Part shown: piece after piece, positions 8,556-17,140 of the stretch
Numbering within the stretch: position 1 is the stretch's first letter
How the letters are laid out: every line of letters begins with the position of its first letter
Assembly (NCBI GenBank): GCA_035623335.1
Contig: DASPTQ010000320.1
Location: 62,001 to 126,000, forward strand
DNA: 64,000 nt
Source: JAFAGX01 sp035623335
GTDB taxonomy: Bacteria; Acidobacteriota; Terriglobia; Terriglobales; Acidobacteriaceae
Direction: 5' to 3'
The notes under the pieces: generated by a model
Database searches by the model: none
Told to the model about the DNA's origin: nothing
What the model saw: the letters and a program-made list of their open reading frames with translations, nothing else
Position numbers and translations under genes: made by a program

Positions 8556-9213
8556 CTCTCTGGATTCAGTGGTTCCGGCCGATCGTGAAATGTCGAATCT
8601 GCAGGGACCAAGCGGATCAGCTCCCTCAGTGGTCACCTTAAAACTGGCCAACGGTGGCCAGGGCAAAACCGAAACACATCACAAGTCCCTTTAGAGGAAA
8701 CTCGTTATTGACGCTCTCGTGTGCTACGTGCTTCCCGTTCTTGCCGTCCAGTGCATCCTGTACGCTTCCTTCCAGCGGGCGATTGCTCTCGAACCCAGAA
8801 ATCCCCGAAGGTGTCAGATTGGCGGCTTGGTCGACAGCCATGCTCGGCCGCCTTGACGAAGCTCGCCGACGTCACGAAGACATTGACCCCGAAACATAGG
8901 CTCACGAGGTTGTCACACATAATCCAGCTTGAGTGCTTCGATCCCGCTTCTGGCCCAATCGGAACCTGCGTTGATAATCCTTCACCGCTGGTGAAGACTG
9001 GTGCGCATTGGGGTGGTATCCGCCTATCGTTTGACTTTCGTCCTATTGGATGCGACCGGACGCTTGATCCTCCTCGCGGGAGCGGAGACCTCGAAGTGAG
9101 CATGCTCGCTCTTCTGGCCTGTATAGTTAGGTTGCACCCACTGAACTAATGTCGTTTACGGTCTGTCTGAGAAGGTTTAAGCTTCAATCGGCAATTGAGG
9201 AGAGAGGCTGACG
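8556..9213. other. 658-bp non-coding stretch, holds dispersed repeat copy A
   Basis: No credible gene. Open frames on both strands here overlap each other and have no ribosome sites or domain features. The right end carries a dispersed repeat (9039-9126). The bases directly before 9214 contain the glgP ribosome site GAGGAGAG. Confidence 0.5.
9039..9126 (+). repeat. Dispersed repeat, intact copy A
   Basis: Bases 9039-9090 match 53870-53922 at about 85% by eye (shared core CGGACGCTTGATCCTCCT), and 9090-9126 match 54855-54890 (shared core GAAGTGAGCATGCTCGCTCT). In this copy the two halves are contiguous. The nature of the repeat is unknown; it could be the end of a mobile element or an old gene fragment. 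Confidence 0.6.
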
Positions 9214-11829
9214 ATGAGCCATCCGATTTACACCAGCCGGCCTTTTGAGACCTCGACGGATGCCCTCAACGAGCTGGCTTTGGACCTGCGCTGGTCGTGG
9301 CACCATTCCGCCGACGCGATCTGGGAGCGGCTCGATCCTGAGCTTTGGGAAGCGACGCACAATCCCTGGGTGGTCTTGCAGACGGTCTCGCAGGATAAGC
9401 TGCAGAGCGTTACCCGCGATTCCGATTTTCAGCGACTCGTGGACGAAGTCGTTCAAGAGAAGCGCAACGCGGAGGAGTCCGCCGGTTGGTTCCAAAATGA
9501 ATATCCCCATACTTGTCTGAGAATGATTGCCTACTTCAGCATGGAGTTTATGCTGAGTGAGGCGCTGCCCATTTATTCCGGCGGGCTGGGCAATGTCGCC
9601 GGGGACCAACTCAAGACGGCCAGCAACCTAGGCGTTCCGGTGGTCGGTGTGGGATTGCTGTACCAGCAAGGCTATTTTCGCCAGGAGATCGACGCCCAAG
9701 GCAGGCAGCAGGCACTCTACCCCTTCAATGATCCCGGACAACTGCCGATCCGGCCCGTGCGGGACGCAAAGGGCGAGTGGGTGCGCATCCTGCTCGAACT
9801 CCCTGGCTTCAAGCTTTGGGTTCGCGCCTGGGACGTGAAGGTGGGTCGGGCTAGGCTTTATCTATTGGATACCAACGATCCGGCGGACCTTCCCGCGCAC
9901 CGCGGCATTACTGGTGACCTCTACGGAGGGGGACCAGACTTGCGGCTGAAGCAGGAATTGGTGCTGGGGATCGGTGGCTGGCGCTTGCTGCACATTCTCG
10001 GTCGGGAACCCGAAGTCTGTCATTTGAACGAGGGGCATGCTGCCTTTGCCGTCCTGGAGCGCGCTCGCTCCTATATGGTCGACCACCAGGTGCCGTTTGA
10101 TCTGGCATTGACGGTGACGCGTGCAGGAAATCTCTTCACCACTCATACTCCGGTCGACGCCGGCTTTGACCGCTTCTCTCCCCAACTGATGGAGACCTAT
10201 TTGAAGAGTTATGCGGAGGAGAAACTCTCGATTCCTTTCCAGGATCTGCTGGCTCTCGGTCGGCGCAACCCCGATGACGCCTCGGAACCATTCAATATGG
10301 CCTACCTCGCCATGCGCGGGAGCGGCGTCGTCAACGGGGTGAGTCGATTGCACGGTGCGGTGAGCCGCCGCATTTTTCAAGTGCTGTTTCCGGGATGGCC
10401 GCAGGTGGAGGTGCCGGTGACGCACGTGACCAACGGTGTCCACATGCCCACCTGGGATTCGGCGGAGGCGGATCGTCTCTGGGAGCGCTGCTGCGGAAAA
10501 GACCGTTGGCTTTCGACGATGGCGGAAGCCGGGGAGAGGATTCGCCAAGTCGGTGACTCCGATCTGTGGCAGCTTCGCACGGAAGCGCTGAAGTCTCTCA
10601 TCCAGTACGTTAGGAAATGGCTACAAGGGCTGCTGGCATCGTATGGTAGGCCCGCCGCCGACGTGGCACAGGCCGCGCAAATACTCGATCCCGACACGCT
10701 GACCATCGGCTTCGCCCGGCGCTTTGCCACGTACAAGCGTCCCAACCTGCTTCTGCACCATCCCGAGCGGTTGATGCGAATCCTCACCAATCCCCAGCGA
10801 CCCGTGCAATTGATTCTTGCCGGCAAGGCCCACCCCCAGGATCTCGCCGGGCAAGCCATGATCGAACAGTGGATCCAGTTCATTCGGCGGCCGGATGTGC
10901 GGCCGCGCGCGGTCTTTCTCAGCGACTACGATATGCTGATGGCGGAGCGGCTGGTGCAAGGGATCGATCTGTGGATCAATACGCCGCGGCGTCCCTGGGA
11001 AGCCAGCGGCACCAGCGGAATGAAAGTGCTCGTCAATGGCGGGCTGAATCTTTCCGAGCTCGATGGCTGGTGGGCGGAAGCCTATTCACCTGAGGTGGGT
11101 TGGGCACTCGGCGACGGAAGGGAGCACAATGACGATCCTGCCTGGGACGCGGCCGAGGCTGAAGCCCTCTACGATCTGCTGGAACGGGAGGTCGTCCCGG
11201 CATTCTACACACGCGATGAGCGCGGGATTCCGCTGGCCTGGGTGTCGCGGATGCGGGAAAGCATGGCACGCCTAACGCCTGCCTTCTCGTCCAATCGCGT
11301 CGTCCGCGAGTACACGGAGAAGCACTACTTGCCCGCCGCGGAGGCCTACTGTGAGCGAACCGCCAACCAAAGTCGGGCGGGAGCTGATGTCCTTCGCTGG
11401 CAGCAAGCGCTTGCAAGAAACTGGCCCAAGCTGCGATTCGGCTCAGTAACGGCCGAGCAGGAGGGCGATCAGCACGTCTTTCAGGTGCAGGTCTTTTTGG
11501 GCGAACTCGACCCTGACGCAGTGCGGGTGGAACTGTACGCCGACGGGCGAAACGGCGAGGAGCCGACCCGGCAGCTGATGAATCGCGGCGAACCATTGGC
11601 TGGCTCCGCCAGCGGCTTTCTCTCCACCGCCGATGGGCGAAACGGGGAGGAGCCGACCCGGCAGCCGATGAATCGCGGCGAACCATTGGTAGGCTCCGCC
11701 AACGGCTTTCTCTATACTGCCCGGGTTCCGGCAACCCGGCCCGCCATCGCGTACACTCCGAGGCTAGTTCCCTACAAAGCCGGGGTCCGGATTCCTCTCG
11801 AGGCCAATGAGATCTTGTGGCAGCGGTGA
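9214..11829 (+). CDS. glgP: Alpha-glucan (glycogen/maltodextrin) phosphorylase, GT35
   Basis: An 871-residue PLP enzyme that releases glucose 1-phosphate from alpha-1,4-glucans. Residues 1-110 are the N-terminal domain of the short bacterial phosphorylase subfamily (DUF3417; LALDLRWSWHHSADAIWERL). The catalytic core follows: FSMEFMLSEALPIYSGGLGNVAGD, LNEGHAAFAVLERAR, FTTHTPVDAGFD, VTNGVHMPTW, IGFARRFATYKRPNL. The PLP Lys is K604 in EASGTSGMKVLVNGG. The ATG at 9214 has GAGGAGAG upstream. The C-terminal domain contains a perfect-length 30-residue tandem duplication (about 776-835). The gene stands alone. Regulation by the long upstream non-coding region is possible but no site is evident. Confidence 0.95.
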   Translation: MSHPIYTSRPFETSTDALNELALDLRWSWHHSADAIWERLDPELWEATHNPWVVLQTVSQDKLQSVTRDSDFQRLVDEVVQEKRNAEESAGWFQNEYPHTCLRMIAYFSMEFMLSEALPIYSGGLGNVAGDQLKTASNLGVPVVGVGLLYQQGYFRQEIDAQGRQQALYPFNDPGQLPIRPVRDAKGEWVRILLELPGFKLWVRAWDVKVGRARLYLLDTNDPADLPAHRGITGDLYGGGPDLRLKQELVLGIGGWRLLHILGREPEVCHLNEGHAAFAVLERARSYMVDHQVPFDLALTVTRAGNLFTTHTPVDAGFDRFSPQLMETYLKSYAEEKLSIPFQDLLALGRRNPDDASEPFNMAYLAMRGSGVVNGVSRLHGAVSRRIFQVLFPGWPQVEVPVTHVTNGVHMPTWDSAEADRLWERCCGKDRWLSTMAEAGERIRQVGDSDLWQLRTEALKSLIQYVRKWLQGLLASYGRPAADVAQAAQILDPDTLTIGFARRFATYKRPNLLLHHPERLMRILTNPQRPVQLILAGKAHPQDLAGQAMIEQWIQFIRRPDVRPRAVFLSDYDMLMAERLVQGIDLWINTPRRPWEASGTSGMKVLVNGGLNLSELDGWWAEAYSPEVGWALGDGREHNDDPAWDAAEAEALYDLLEREVVPAFYTRDERGIPLAWVSRMRESMARLTPAFSSNRVVREYTEKHYLPAAEAYCERTANQSRAGADVLRWQQALARNWPKLRFGSVTAEQEGDQHVFQVQVFLGELDPDAVRVELYADGRNGEEPTRQLMNRGEPLAGSASGFLSTADGRNGEEPTRQPMNRGEPLVGSANGFLYTARVPATRPAIAYTPRLVPYKAGVRIPLEANEILWQR
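11539..11718 (+). repeat. 90-bp in-frame tandem duplication inside glgP
   Basis: Copies at 11539-11628 and 11629-11718 each encode 30 residues beginning ADGRNGEEPTRQ and ending with GFL(S/Y)T. They differ at only a handful of bases, so the duplication is recent. It lengthens a surface segment of the C-terminal domain without breaking the frame. Confidence 0.9.
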
Positions 11830-12282
11830 GGCAAGAATGGACCATCATTTGAGGCTCTCTCTCGAACCCCAGTTACGACATGGCCAGGCCCGATCTGGTT
11901 AGGGAAAAGACGTGTTCATCAGAGAGAGAATCTCTAATTAAGGCGAATCGTCTTTAATAGACAATCGTTGAGGGCTAGCGACTCCGGCCAGTTGGCTTCA
12001 ATAGCTAAAAACCGCGAGACCCCATCCGCCAGAAATCGAAACTGGAACACCACCTGGCGACCGTTGCGGCGCAGACGAGTGCGCACAGCGGGGCAATCCC
12101 GTTTGAGGGGGAGTAGCTGGAATTTGGGCGGGGAACTGCGGCATGAGGGGATCGATCGGGACGCTGATACTGTTCAACTTGCAACAGCTCGGCGATGCCC
12201 TGGCGTTTCCCCCTCTGACGCACACCGGATCTGAGGACTGGGCCCGTGATACGACTGGAGTATGATTTTGTCATTCTGAGTG
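11830..12282. other. 453-bp non-coding stretch after glgP
   Basis: No gene called. On the minus strand, about 11940-12170 is open and would read ...VVFQFRFLADGVSRFLAIE..., but there is no start codon in frame and I cannot assign a family. It may be a gene remnant. Confidence 0.35.
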
Positions 12283-13278
12283 ATGTCTGCGCTAAATTCC
12301 GTGAAAACCCTCAATGAAGTATTCTCTTCTCTATTAACTCGCAGGCGTTACGAAGTCTGGTTCCTTCGCCTGGGATTGGCCGATGGCAGTGGCGCGTGGT
12401 GGTTCCGTTATTTGCTGATGAATCCCGGTCGAGGCGGTTGCCTGGCAGAGGTGCGGGGAAGGCCGCTTCAGGTCTGGGCGACATGGTTTCCGAGGGATGG
12501 ACAACCACAAAGCTTCATTCAAGGCTTTCCGTTAACGGGTTTAGGTATCAGCTCCAGAGGACAAAGCCCGTTTTATTTGCGAATCGGTAACAATTGGATC
12601 GAGGAGAACTCCTGCGGGGGAGCACTGGAGGTGGAGGGACACTCGATTGCCTGGAACTTGCGTTATGGTTCTACGTTCCGCACCACGCTGAGCAGCAGGG
12701 GCTGGATTGGGTTTTCGCGAACACCGCATTCCGATGCGCTGTTTTCTGGAGGGATCACCCTGGACGGCCGCAGCTTTGAGGGGGAGCCTCTTGGGTTTGG
12801 AGTGCAAGGGCACAATTGCGGTTATCGGCATCGCGGCTTCTGGACTTGGGCACACGCGTACTTTCCTCGGCCGGATGGACCACCGAGCACATTGGAAGCA
12901 TTGGTGTACGACATGCCGTTTGGACTTGTGTTTCGCAAAGCCGTACTTTGGCATGATGGAAAGCACCACGTGTTTCGCAATCTGCGCGAGAGTGCAAGCC
13001 CGGGGGGCGCCCGCGCCGGCATTCCTAGTCCAACCAGCTTCCGATGGAATTTCTGTTGTTCCTCCAACGACGGGCTTGGTTTGGGAGCAGAATTCGATGG
13101 AATGGGAGAAAGTATCCATCGTTTGCCGTACATGAAAACCGATTGCTCAGGCAGCTTCCAGGTGACGAACAACAGCATGGCAAGAGCCTGGGTGTGTTTG
13201 CAGCCGTCGGGTGCGGCGGCCCAACATCTAGAAACATCTCTCGGCGCGGTCTTGGAGATGGCAGGTCGTCGCGAGTGA
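12283..13278 (+). CDS. Possible CrtC/tocopherol cyclase-like lipocalin-fold protein, 331 aa
   Basis: The product has an alternating beta-rich pattern with many Trp and Tyr and no signal peptide. RRYEVWFLRLGLADGSGAWW followed by FRYLL near the start, the segment VWATWFP, the loop GFGVQGHNCGYRHRGF with WTWAHAYF, and VLWHDGKHHVFRN are in the order seen in AttH/CrtC (hydroxyneurosporene synthase) and tocopherol-cyclase-like proteins, which have a two-lipocalin fold and act on isoprenoids or other lipids. The canonical DHNWG motif appears here as GHNCG, so catalysis of the known kind is doubtful. ATG at 12283 follows an in-frame GTG at 12280; neither has a strong ribosome site. The family assignment is tentative. 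It converges on the hydrolase gene. Confidence 0.5.
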   Translation: MSALNSVKTLNEVFSSLLTRRRYEVWFLRLGLADGSGAWWFRYLLMNPGRGGCLAEVRGRPLQVWATWFPRDGQPQSFIQGFPLTGLGISSRGQSPFYLRIGNNWIEENSCGGALEVEGHSIAWNLRYGSTFRTTLSSRGWIGFSRTPHSDALFSGGITLDGRSFEGEPLGFGVQGHNCGYRHRGFWTWAHAYFPRPDGPPSTLEALVYDMPFGLVFRKAVLWHDGKHHVFRNLRESASPGGARAGIPSPTSFRWNFCCSSNDGLGLGAEFDGMGESIHRLPYMKTDCSGSFQVTNNSMARAWVCLQPSGAAAQHLETSLGAVLEMAGRRE

Positions 13279-13375
13279 GGTGTGAAACGCTGCGGACCTC
13301 GACTTCGCTCTAGGTACCGCTGACCAGCCGTAGAATCACCACAGACCGTTGTGCAAGACGAAGCTTTCTCTCGGA

Positions 13376-14257
13376 TTACCGGGGCGCGTGCGCCAGCGCC
13401 AGGCGCTCGGCGACAATCGAATACGCCGTGGGATTGAATGCCATGCCGATGTGAGTGCCTGGCACCTCGAAATCATTCTCCTTGTTCATGGTCCTGCAGT
13501 AGCGCCAATCCACTATCCCGTCGTGGCGAGTGTAAATTGCGGTCTGAATCATGGAGTCTGGCACCTCTCGCCGCAACGAGTCGACAAAATTGCACGTACA
13601 GCGTCCGGTATAGCATTGCGGAAGTACTCCGTCTCCATGCTCCTGCAGGATGCGCAGGCGAACGGCTTCTGTGGCATGAATAATGGCGCGATTCGCCACC
13701 GTGCCGCGAATGGGCGAGGCCAACGTGATTACGGAAGCCACATTCTTCGGCCGCTGGCCGGCTAGGGAGCGCGCGATCACGCCTCCGAGACTGTGGCCGA
13801 TGAGGTGAATTTTTCGTCCGGTATCCTCCAAGGCCTTTTCTACCGTCTGGTTCAGATTCCGCTGGATCAAAAGATTTGGGCAGTCAGCGTTGATGCCGAT
13901 GCCAGAGAAATAAGGCCGGTATCCAATGCGCCCCAGCCAGCCGTGCAGTTCCATCAGATAAAGATCGGTCGCGAGAAAGCCAGGAATGATGACCACGCCC
14001 GAGTCATCGCCATGCGGTACCCCGAAACCGTAATAGACCGGGTTGGCATGGAGCAGGAGAATCTCTGCCGCAAACAACGCTTCCGACCAAAGGTGCGTAT
14101 TGGCTTCAAGATGAAGTTGGCAGGTTAGCTTGCGAGACTTAGATCCAGTTGGATGGGCTTTTCTCTTGTGCGCGCGCAATTTTCCCCTGAGTTTGCCCGG
14201 GAGTCCTTGTGCCTCTGCGTCAGGGGGGGAACGGGCAAACACTTTCGCGAAAGACAT
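13376..14257 (-). CDS. Alpha/beta-hydrolase, PGAP1/triacylglycerol-lipase-like
   Basis: A 293-residue serine hydrolase. VVIIPGFLATDLYLMELHG is the oxyanion strand. The nucleophile is in the elbow LIGHSLGGVIARSL. Asp in RHDGIVDWRYCR and His in VPGTHIGMAFNP complete a plausible triad. The frame is open up to 14674, but that would run through the phaR gene; ATG at 14255-14257 was chosen because it begins after phaR, has GAGA upstream and keeps the whole fold. The N-terminal 45 residues are basic and Pro/Gly-rich. It lies 167 bases downstream of phaR on the same strand, so a role in mobilising storage lipid or polyester (lipase or depolymerase) is a fair inference, not shown. Confidence 0.82.
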   Translation of the reverse strand: MSFAKVFARSPPDAEAQGLPGKLRGKLRAHKRKAHPTGSKSRKLTCQLHLEANTHLWSEALFAAEILLLHANPVYYGFGVPHGDDSGVVIIPGFLATDLYLMELHGWLGRIGYRPYFSGIGINADCPNLLIQRNLNQTVEKALEDTGRKIHLIGHSLGGVIARSLAGQRPKNVASVITLASPIRGTVANRAIIHATEAVRLRILQEHGDGVLPQCYTGRCTCNFVDSLRREVPDSMIQTAIYTRHDGIVDWRYCRTMNKENDFEVPGTHIGMAFNPTAYSIVAERLALAHAPR

Positions 14258-14424
14258 TATATCTCGACTTGCCAAGCGGCAGGGTACCCAGCCAAAAACC
14301 TTGCTCAGGATGCGTACACGGCAGCCGACTATCCAACCATCCGAAAACTGAAGCGCCCGCGTATCCTGACCAAGCAAGGTACACCGGCATGCTTCATCCC
14401 TAACTGCATTGCAGAGAATACATC

Positions 14425-14964
14425 TCAGTGACCCTTGCCCTTCCGCACTTTTCTTCGTTCGCCCTTTTCCAGTCGCGCCTCCAACTCCGCCACACGTTGG
14501 CGTAGCGCATCGACCTCTGTTACAGCTGCTACCGGAGGGGGCGTCGGGGTTGTGCCGAGGAATTTCCTCATTAACTCTACCGGCGACAGAATCGCCGACT
14601 GCACCTCGCCTAGCCGGTTCTGCACTGCGTCCTGCACCTTCTGATAGGTGTCGAACGCCGACTTCAAATACCACATGATGAACTCTTGCCGCACCTCATC
14701 AGAGGCGACGATAAGCTGGCGCAGCAGTTCGAGGGGCAAACCGGTCGGTTTTTCTTTGACATCTTCAGTGATGATTTGGGTCAGCGTAATGCGCGTCAGG
14801 TCCTGGCCGGTTTTCGCGTCCACGACTTTGACATCTTTGCCTTCGCGGATGAGCGCAGCAATATCGTCGAGATTGACATAGCGACTGGTGACGGTGTCGT
14901 ACAGCCTGCGGTTGCCGTATTTCTTGATTAACACGGTGTAGGATTTCATCCTGGTTTGCCCCAT
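14425..14964 (-). CDS. phaR: PHA/PHB accumulation regulator PhaR
   Basis: A 179-residue member of the PhaR family, DNA-binding repressors that also bind PHA granules and switch on phasin genes when granules form. The N-terminal PHB/PHA accumulation domain is clear: VLIKKYGNRRLYDTVTSRYV, NLDDIAALIREGKDVKVVDA, then LTQIITEDVKEKPTGLP. The middle (about 80-135) is helical (LLRQLIVASDEVRQEFI), and the C-terminus is a coiled coil (VDALRQRVAELEARLEKGE) with a basic tail. Start at ATG 14962-14964 (MGQTRMKSYTV) is preferred; the further N-terminal open frame is not family-like. It is transcribed away from the phasin gene, and a PhaR-type site lies in the shared upstream region. Confidence 0.92.
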   Translation of the reverse strand: MGQTRMKSYTVLIKKYGNRRLYDTVTSRYVNLDDIAALIREGKDVKVVDAKTGQDLTRITLTQIITEDVKEKPTGLPLELLRQLIVASDEVRQEFIMWYLKSAFDTYQKVQDAVQNRLGEVQSAILSPVELMRKFLGTTPTPPPVAAVTEVDALRQRVAELEARLEKGERRKVRKGKGH

Positions 14965-15185
14965 CCGCGACTCCGCCCAATGGTTGTCATTCCCCGCGAG
15001 TTCCGTTGCGTCATCCGCTTTCCAGTGACGACATAGTCGAGAGCCTGCCGTGAGCGAAGTCGACGGCAGCCGGCGGTTCAACCGGCAGCAAGGCAGGCTG
15101 TCACTCGGCAATATTGTTGGCCAACCGACAAGGTTGAAGATGCACAACTCTGCTTATGTTGCTCTGCACAAAGAAATTATAATAC

Positions 15186-15214
15186 TTGACATCAACTTCT
15201 TTAAGACCTATAGT
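15186..15214 (+). promoter_or_regulatory. Sigma-70-type promoter of the phasin gene
   Basis: TTGACA (15186-15191) and TATAGT (15209-15214) are separated by exactly 17 bases, a near-consensus housekeeping promoter. Transcription would start near 15221, inside or beside the PhaR-type palindrome, which is followed by AGGAGG and the phasin ATG at 15252. Confidence 0.75.
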
Positions 15215-15223
15215 TTACTCGAA

Positions 15224-15238
15224 TGCTGCAGTGCAGCA
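15224..15238 (+). promoter_or_regulatory. PhaR-type operator CTGC-N3-GCAG
   Basis: The 15-base near-palindrome TGCTGCAGTGCAGCA contains CTGC (15226-15229), three bases, then GCAG (15233-15236). This matches the CTGC-N3/4-GCAG element reported for PhaR of other bacteria. It lies ten bases after the -10 box, where a bound repressor would block transcription. The phaR gene is adjacent and divergent. The link is an inference from motif plus context. Confidence 0.65.
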
Positions 15239-15251
15239 TAGGAGGTTTGAA

Positions 15252-16166
15252 ATGCCCGCACAAACAAATCGGAATCTTCCGGTGGGGTCGTCCTTTATTT
15301 CTATTCTATCGGGGTGGGCGCAACAGGGAGTGCAGGGCTTCTTTGCCACGCAACGGATCCTTCTGGATCTCGCCATGAAGCAGAACGCCGCCGTCATACA
15401 TGCCGTGCGGCAGCAGCTGACCAACCCACATCACTCTCCGACTGCCCTTCTCGGTGAAGTAGCCGGAGAGGGTGTCACCAATTTTCTCGAAGGACAAAAA
15501 ATACTTCTTGATCTCGGCAAGCAGCAGAACGAAGTGCTGATGGTCGGGGTGAAAGAGCGGGTAGGAAACATCCCTGCCGCATACGTTCTGGTCGACCTGT
15601 TGCAGCGCAGCGTCGAGACTTTTATCCACATGCAGGAAGAGTTCCTCAAGATTGCCGGGAAACAGACTCATGTTTGGGTTGAGGCTGCCAAGGCTGGCAA
15701 GTCCTTTCAGCCCGAGCACGTTTTGGACTTCGCGCGCGAGGGATTGGAGACCTTCGTAAAAGCGCAGAAGCAGTTTCTTGATGTAATCGCCGACGGGACA
15801 GCCAAGGCCACGGGCGGCAAGAAAACCGAGATCAAGAAACTGAAGAAGACCGAACTGGCAGAGCTGGCACGGCGCGCTACCGAGTCATTCATCGAGGCGC
15901 AGAAGAAGCTCGTCGATGTCGCGGGCAAGCAGATGAACGCCAATGTGAAGACCGCGGGTAAGACTCTGGAGCTTCTCCGGCCATTTCCGTTCCTGCCACT
16001 TGCAGAGTTGACTCGGGAAGGGGTGAAGAGCTACGTCGATGCGCAGAAAGCCTTGATGGATGCGGTGGTAAGTTCGACCGAGCGCAAGACGGTTAGACAA
16101 GCCCGGCGCCGGAAGAGGCCGGCATCGCGTGCGCACAAGGTAGCCGCGGCAGCGGCAACCGCCTGA
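15252..16166 (+). CDS. Phasin-like granule protein with six helical repeats and basic tail
   Basis: A 304-residue protein built of about six copies of an amphipathic helix motif of the form (E)G(V/L)x(S/T)FxxxQKxLLDLxxKQ: GVQGFFATQRILLDLAMKQN, GVTNFLEGQKILLDLGKQQN, SVETFIHMQEEFLKIAGKQT, GLETFVKAQKQFLDV, ATESFIEAQKKLVDVAGKQM and GVKSYVDAQKALMDAV. Such helices coat PHA or lipid granules. The last ~25 residues (RQARRRKRPASRAHK then an Ala-rich end) are strongly basic and recall the DNA-binding tail of PhaF-type phasins. ATG 15252 has AGGAGG upstream. It has its own consensus promoter with a PhaR-type operator. No PHA synthase gene is in the window, so the granule it coats could be polyester or neutral lipid. 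Confidence 0.82.
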   Translation: MPAQTNRNLPVGSSFISILSGWAQQGVQGFFATQRILLDLAMKQNAAVIHAVRQQLTNPHHSPTALLGEVAGEGVTNFLEGQKILLDLGKQQNEVLMVGVKERVGNIPAAYVLVDLLQRSVETFIHMQEEFLKIAGKQTHVWVEAAKAGKSFQPEHVLDFAREGLETFVKAQKQFLDVIADGTAKATGGKKTEIKKLKKTELAELARRATESFIEAQKKLVDVAGKQMNANVKTAGKTLELLRPFPFLPLAELTREGVKSYVDAQKALMDAVVSSTERKTVRQARRRKRPASRAHKVAAAAATA

Positions 16167-17140
16167 GAGGAAATTGGTGAATAAGACCGTCATGCTGAGT
16201 GGAATACGGCTTGGCTAAAGTGTGAGCAGTTACAGGGTCGAAGCGTCCCTTGATGGGCGAGCGTTCGCCGCCGTCACGGGTCATACCCTGAGGATACCGG
16301 CTTCGCTCGTGTCAACCAGCACGCAGCAATTCTCGCGAGGCCGGTGTACCCTCAGGCCAGATCATGCAGTGTAACTGCATCTGAATGCCTGGTCTGGGAT
16401 CGCCGCCGGGCAAACTTTTCCACCCATTGATGTGTTTGCAAAACGTACCACCCAGAGGTCCCAGAGGTGCGCTTAGACAGCTTCCTTTATTTCACGCCAA
16501 TAATTGGAGCATGGCACACCGGGATCATCGTAATGGGCAGCGCTCACCTCATGCTGCGCTGCTTCACCTTCCTGGGGTATTCCCCCTGATCCGTGACCAG
16601 GTACCCAGTGGTGCCCAGCTTAGGTCTGTTCGCGGAGAGGCTGAAGTGCAACTTGAGCAGCTGGAGGCATCATGCTTTCCGGCGGCCCCGGCTGGTGCCC
16701 GGTAAAGAAGCGGAGAAGAAACTGTACTGGGTTGGCATCTCTGCTTATGGTTTGAGTGAGACTGGTACAGTGCAGTGCTCGCCACAATGAGGGCCACCAT
16801 CGTAAGCGACGCAGAAAAACGCCAGATGCGGCAGATTCCCGAGCAAGCGGCTAATGCGCTAAAGGAAGCATCCTCGAGATCGTGTATCGCCGCAAGGTGG
16901 CGTGCATGGGACACAGGCAGACGATTGGAACCATTGCTCGTCGGTTATGTCGGCTAAGTGGGACCCATTATTGCCAGGCATCGCTAGGTACAGCTGGCTT
17001 CGGCCCAATCGGGTCAGCCGTCGAATTCGTTCCCCTAACCAGCTTGCTTGTGACCGTAATCACCAAAACCGGTGACGCTCTGCACCGATTTAGTTCATGA
17101 CCCAAGCTTAAATCGTCTACAGGTCGCGGGCGAGGCGATT
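16167..17140. other. 974-bp non-coding stretch after the phasin gene
   Basis: I see no convincing gene: overlapping frames on both strands lack ribosome sites and domain features. One notable element is the inverted repeat ATGCAGT-GTA-ACTGCAT (16364-16380), whose arms contain the same GCAG and CTGC words as the PhaR operator but in the opposite order. Confidence 0.45.

Noticed and set aside
8638..9149. Minus- and plus-strand frames of 67-142 codons between the kinase and glgP
   Set aside because: Mutually overlapping, no start signals, and part of the region is a dispersed repeat.
11033..11848. 271-codon minus-strand open frame over the 3' end of glgP
   Set aside because: Extremely Arg/Pro/Ser-rich shadow of the glgP coding strand; the apparent repeat in it merely mirrors the glgP tandem duplication.
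11940..12170. Minus-strand stretch reading VVFQFRFLADGVSRFLAIE
   Set aside because: Looks protein-like for about 70 residues but has no start codon in frame and no family I can name; noted as a possible remnant only.
14258..14674. N-terminal extension of the minus-strand hydrolase frame to 432 residues
   Set aside because: It would run through the 3' part of phaR on the same strand in another frame and encodes Cys/Arg/Gly-rich sequence without protein character; an ATG at 14257 with GAGA upstream fits better.
16385..16957. Several overlapping frames on both strands in the gap after the phasin gene
   Set aside because: They overlap one another, lack ribosome sites and have unbalanced composition; none shows a domain.
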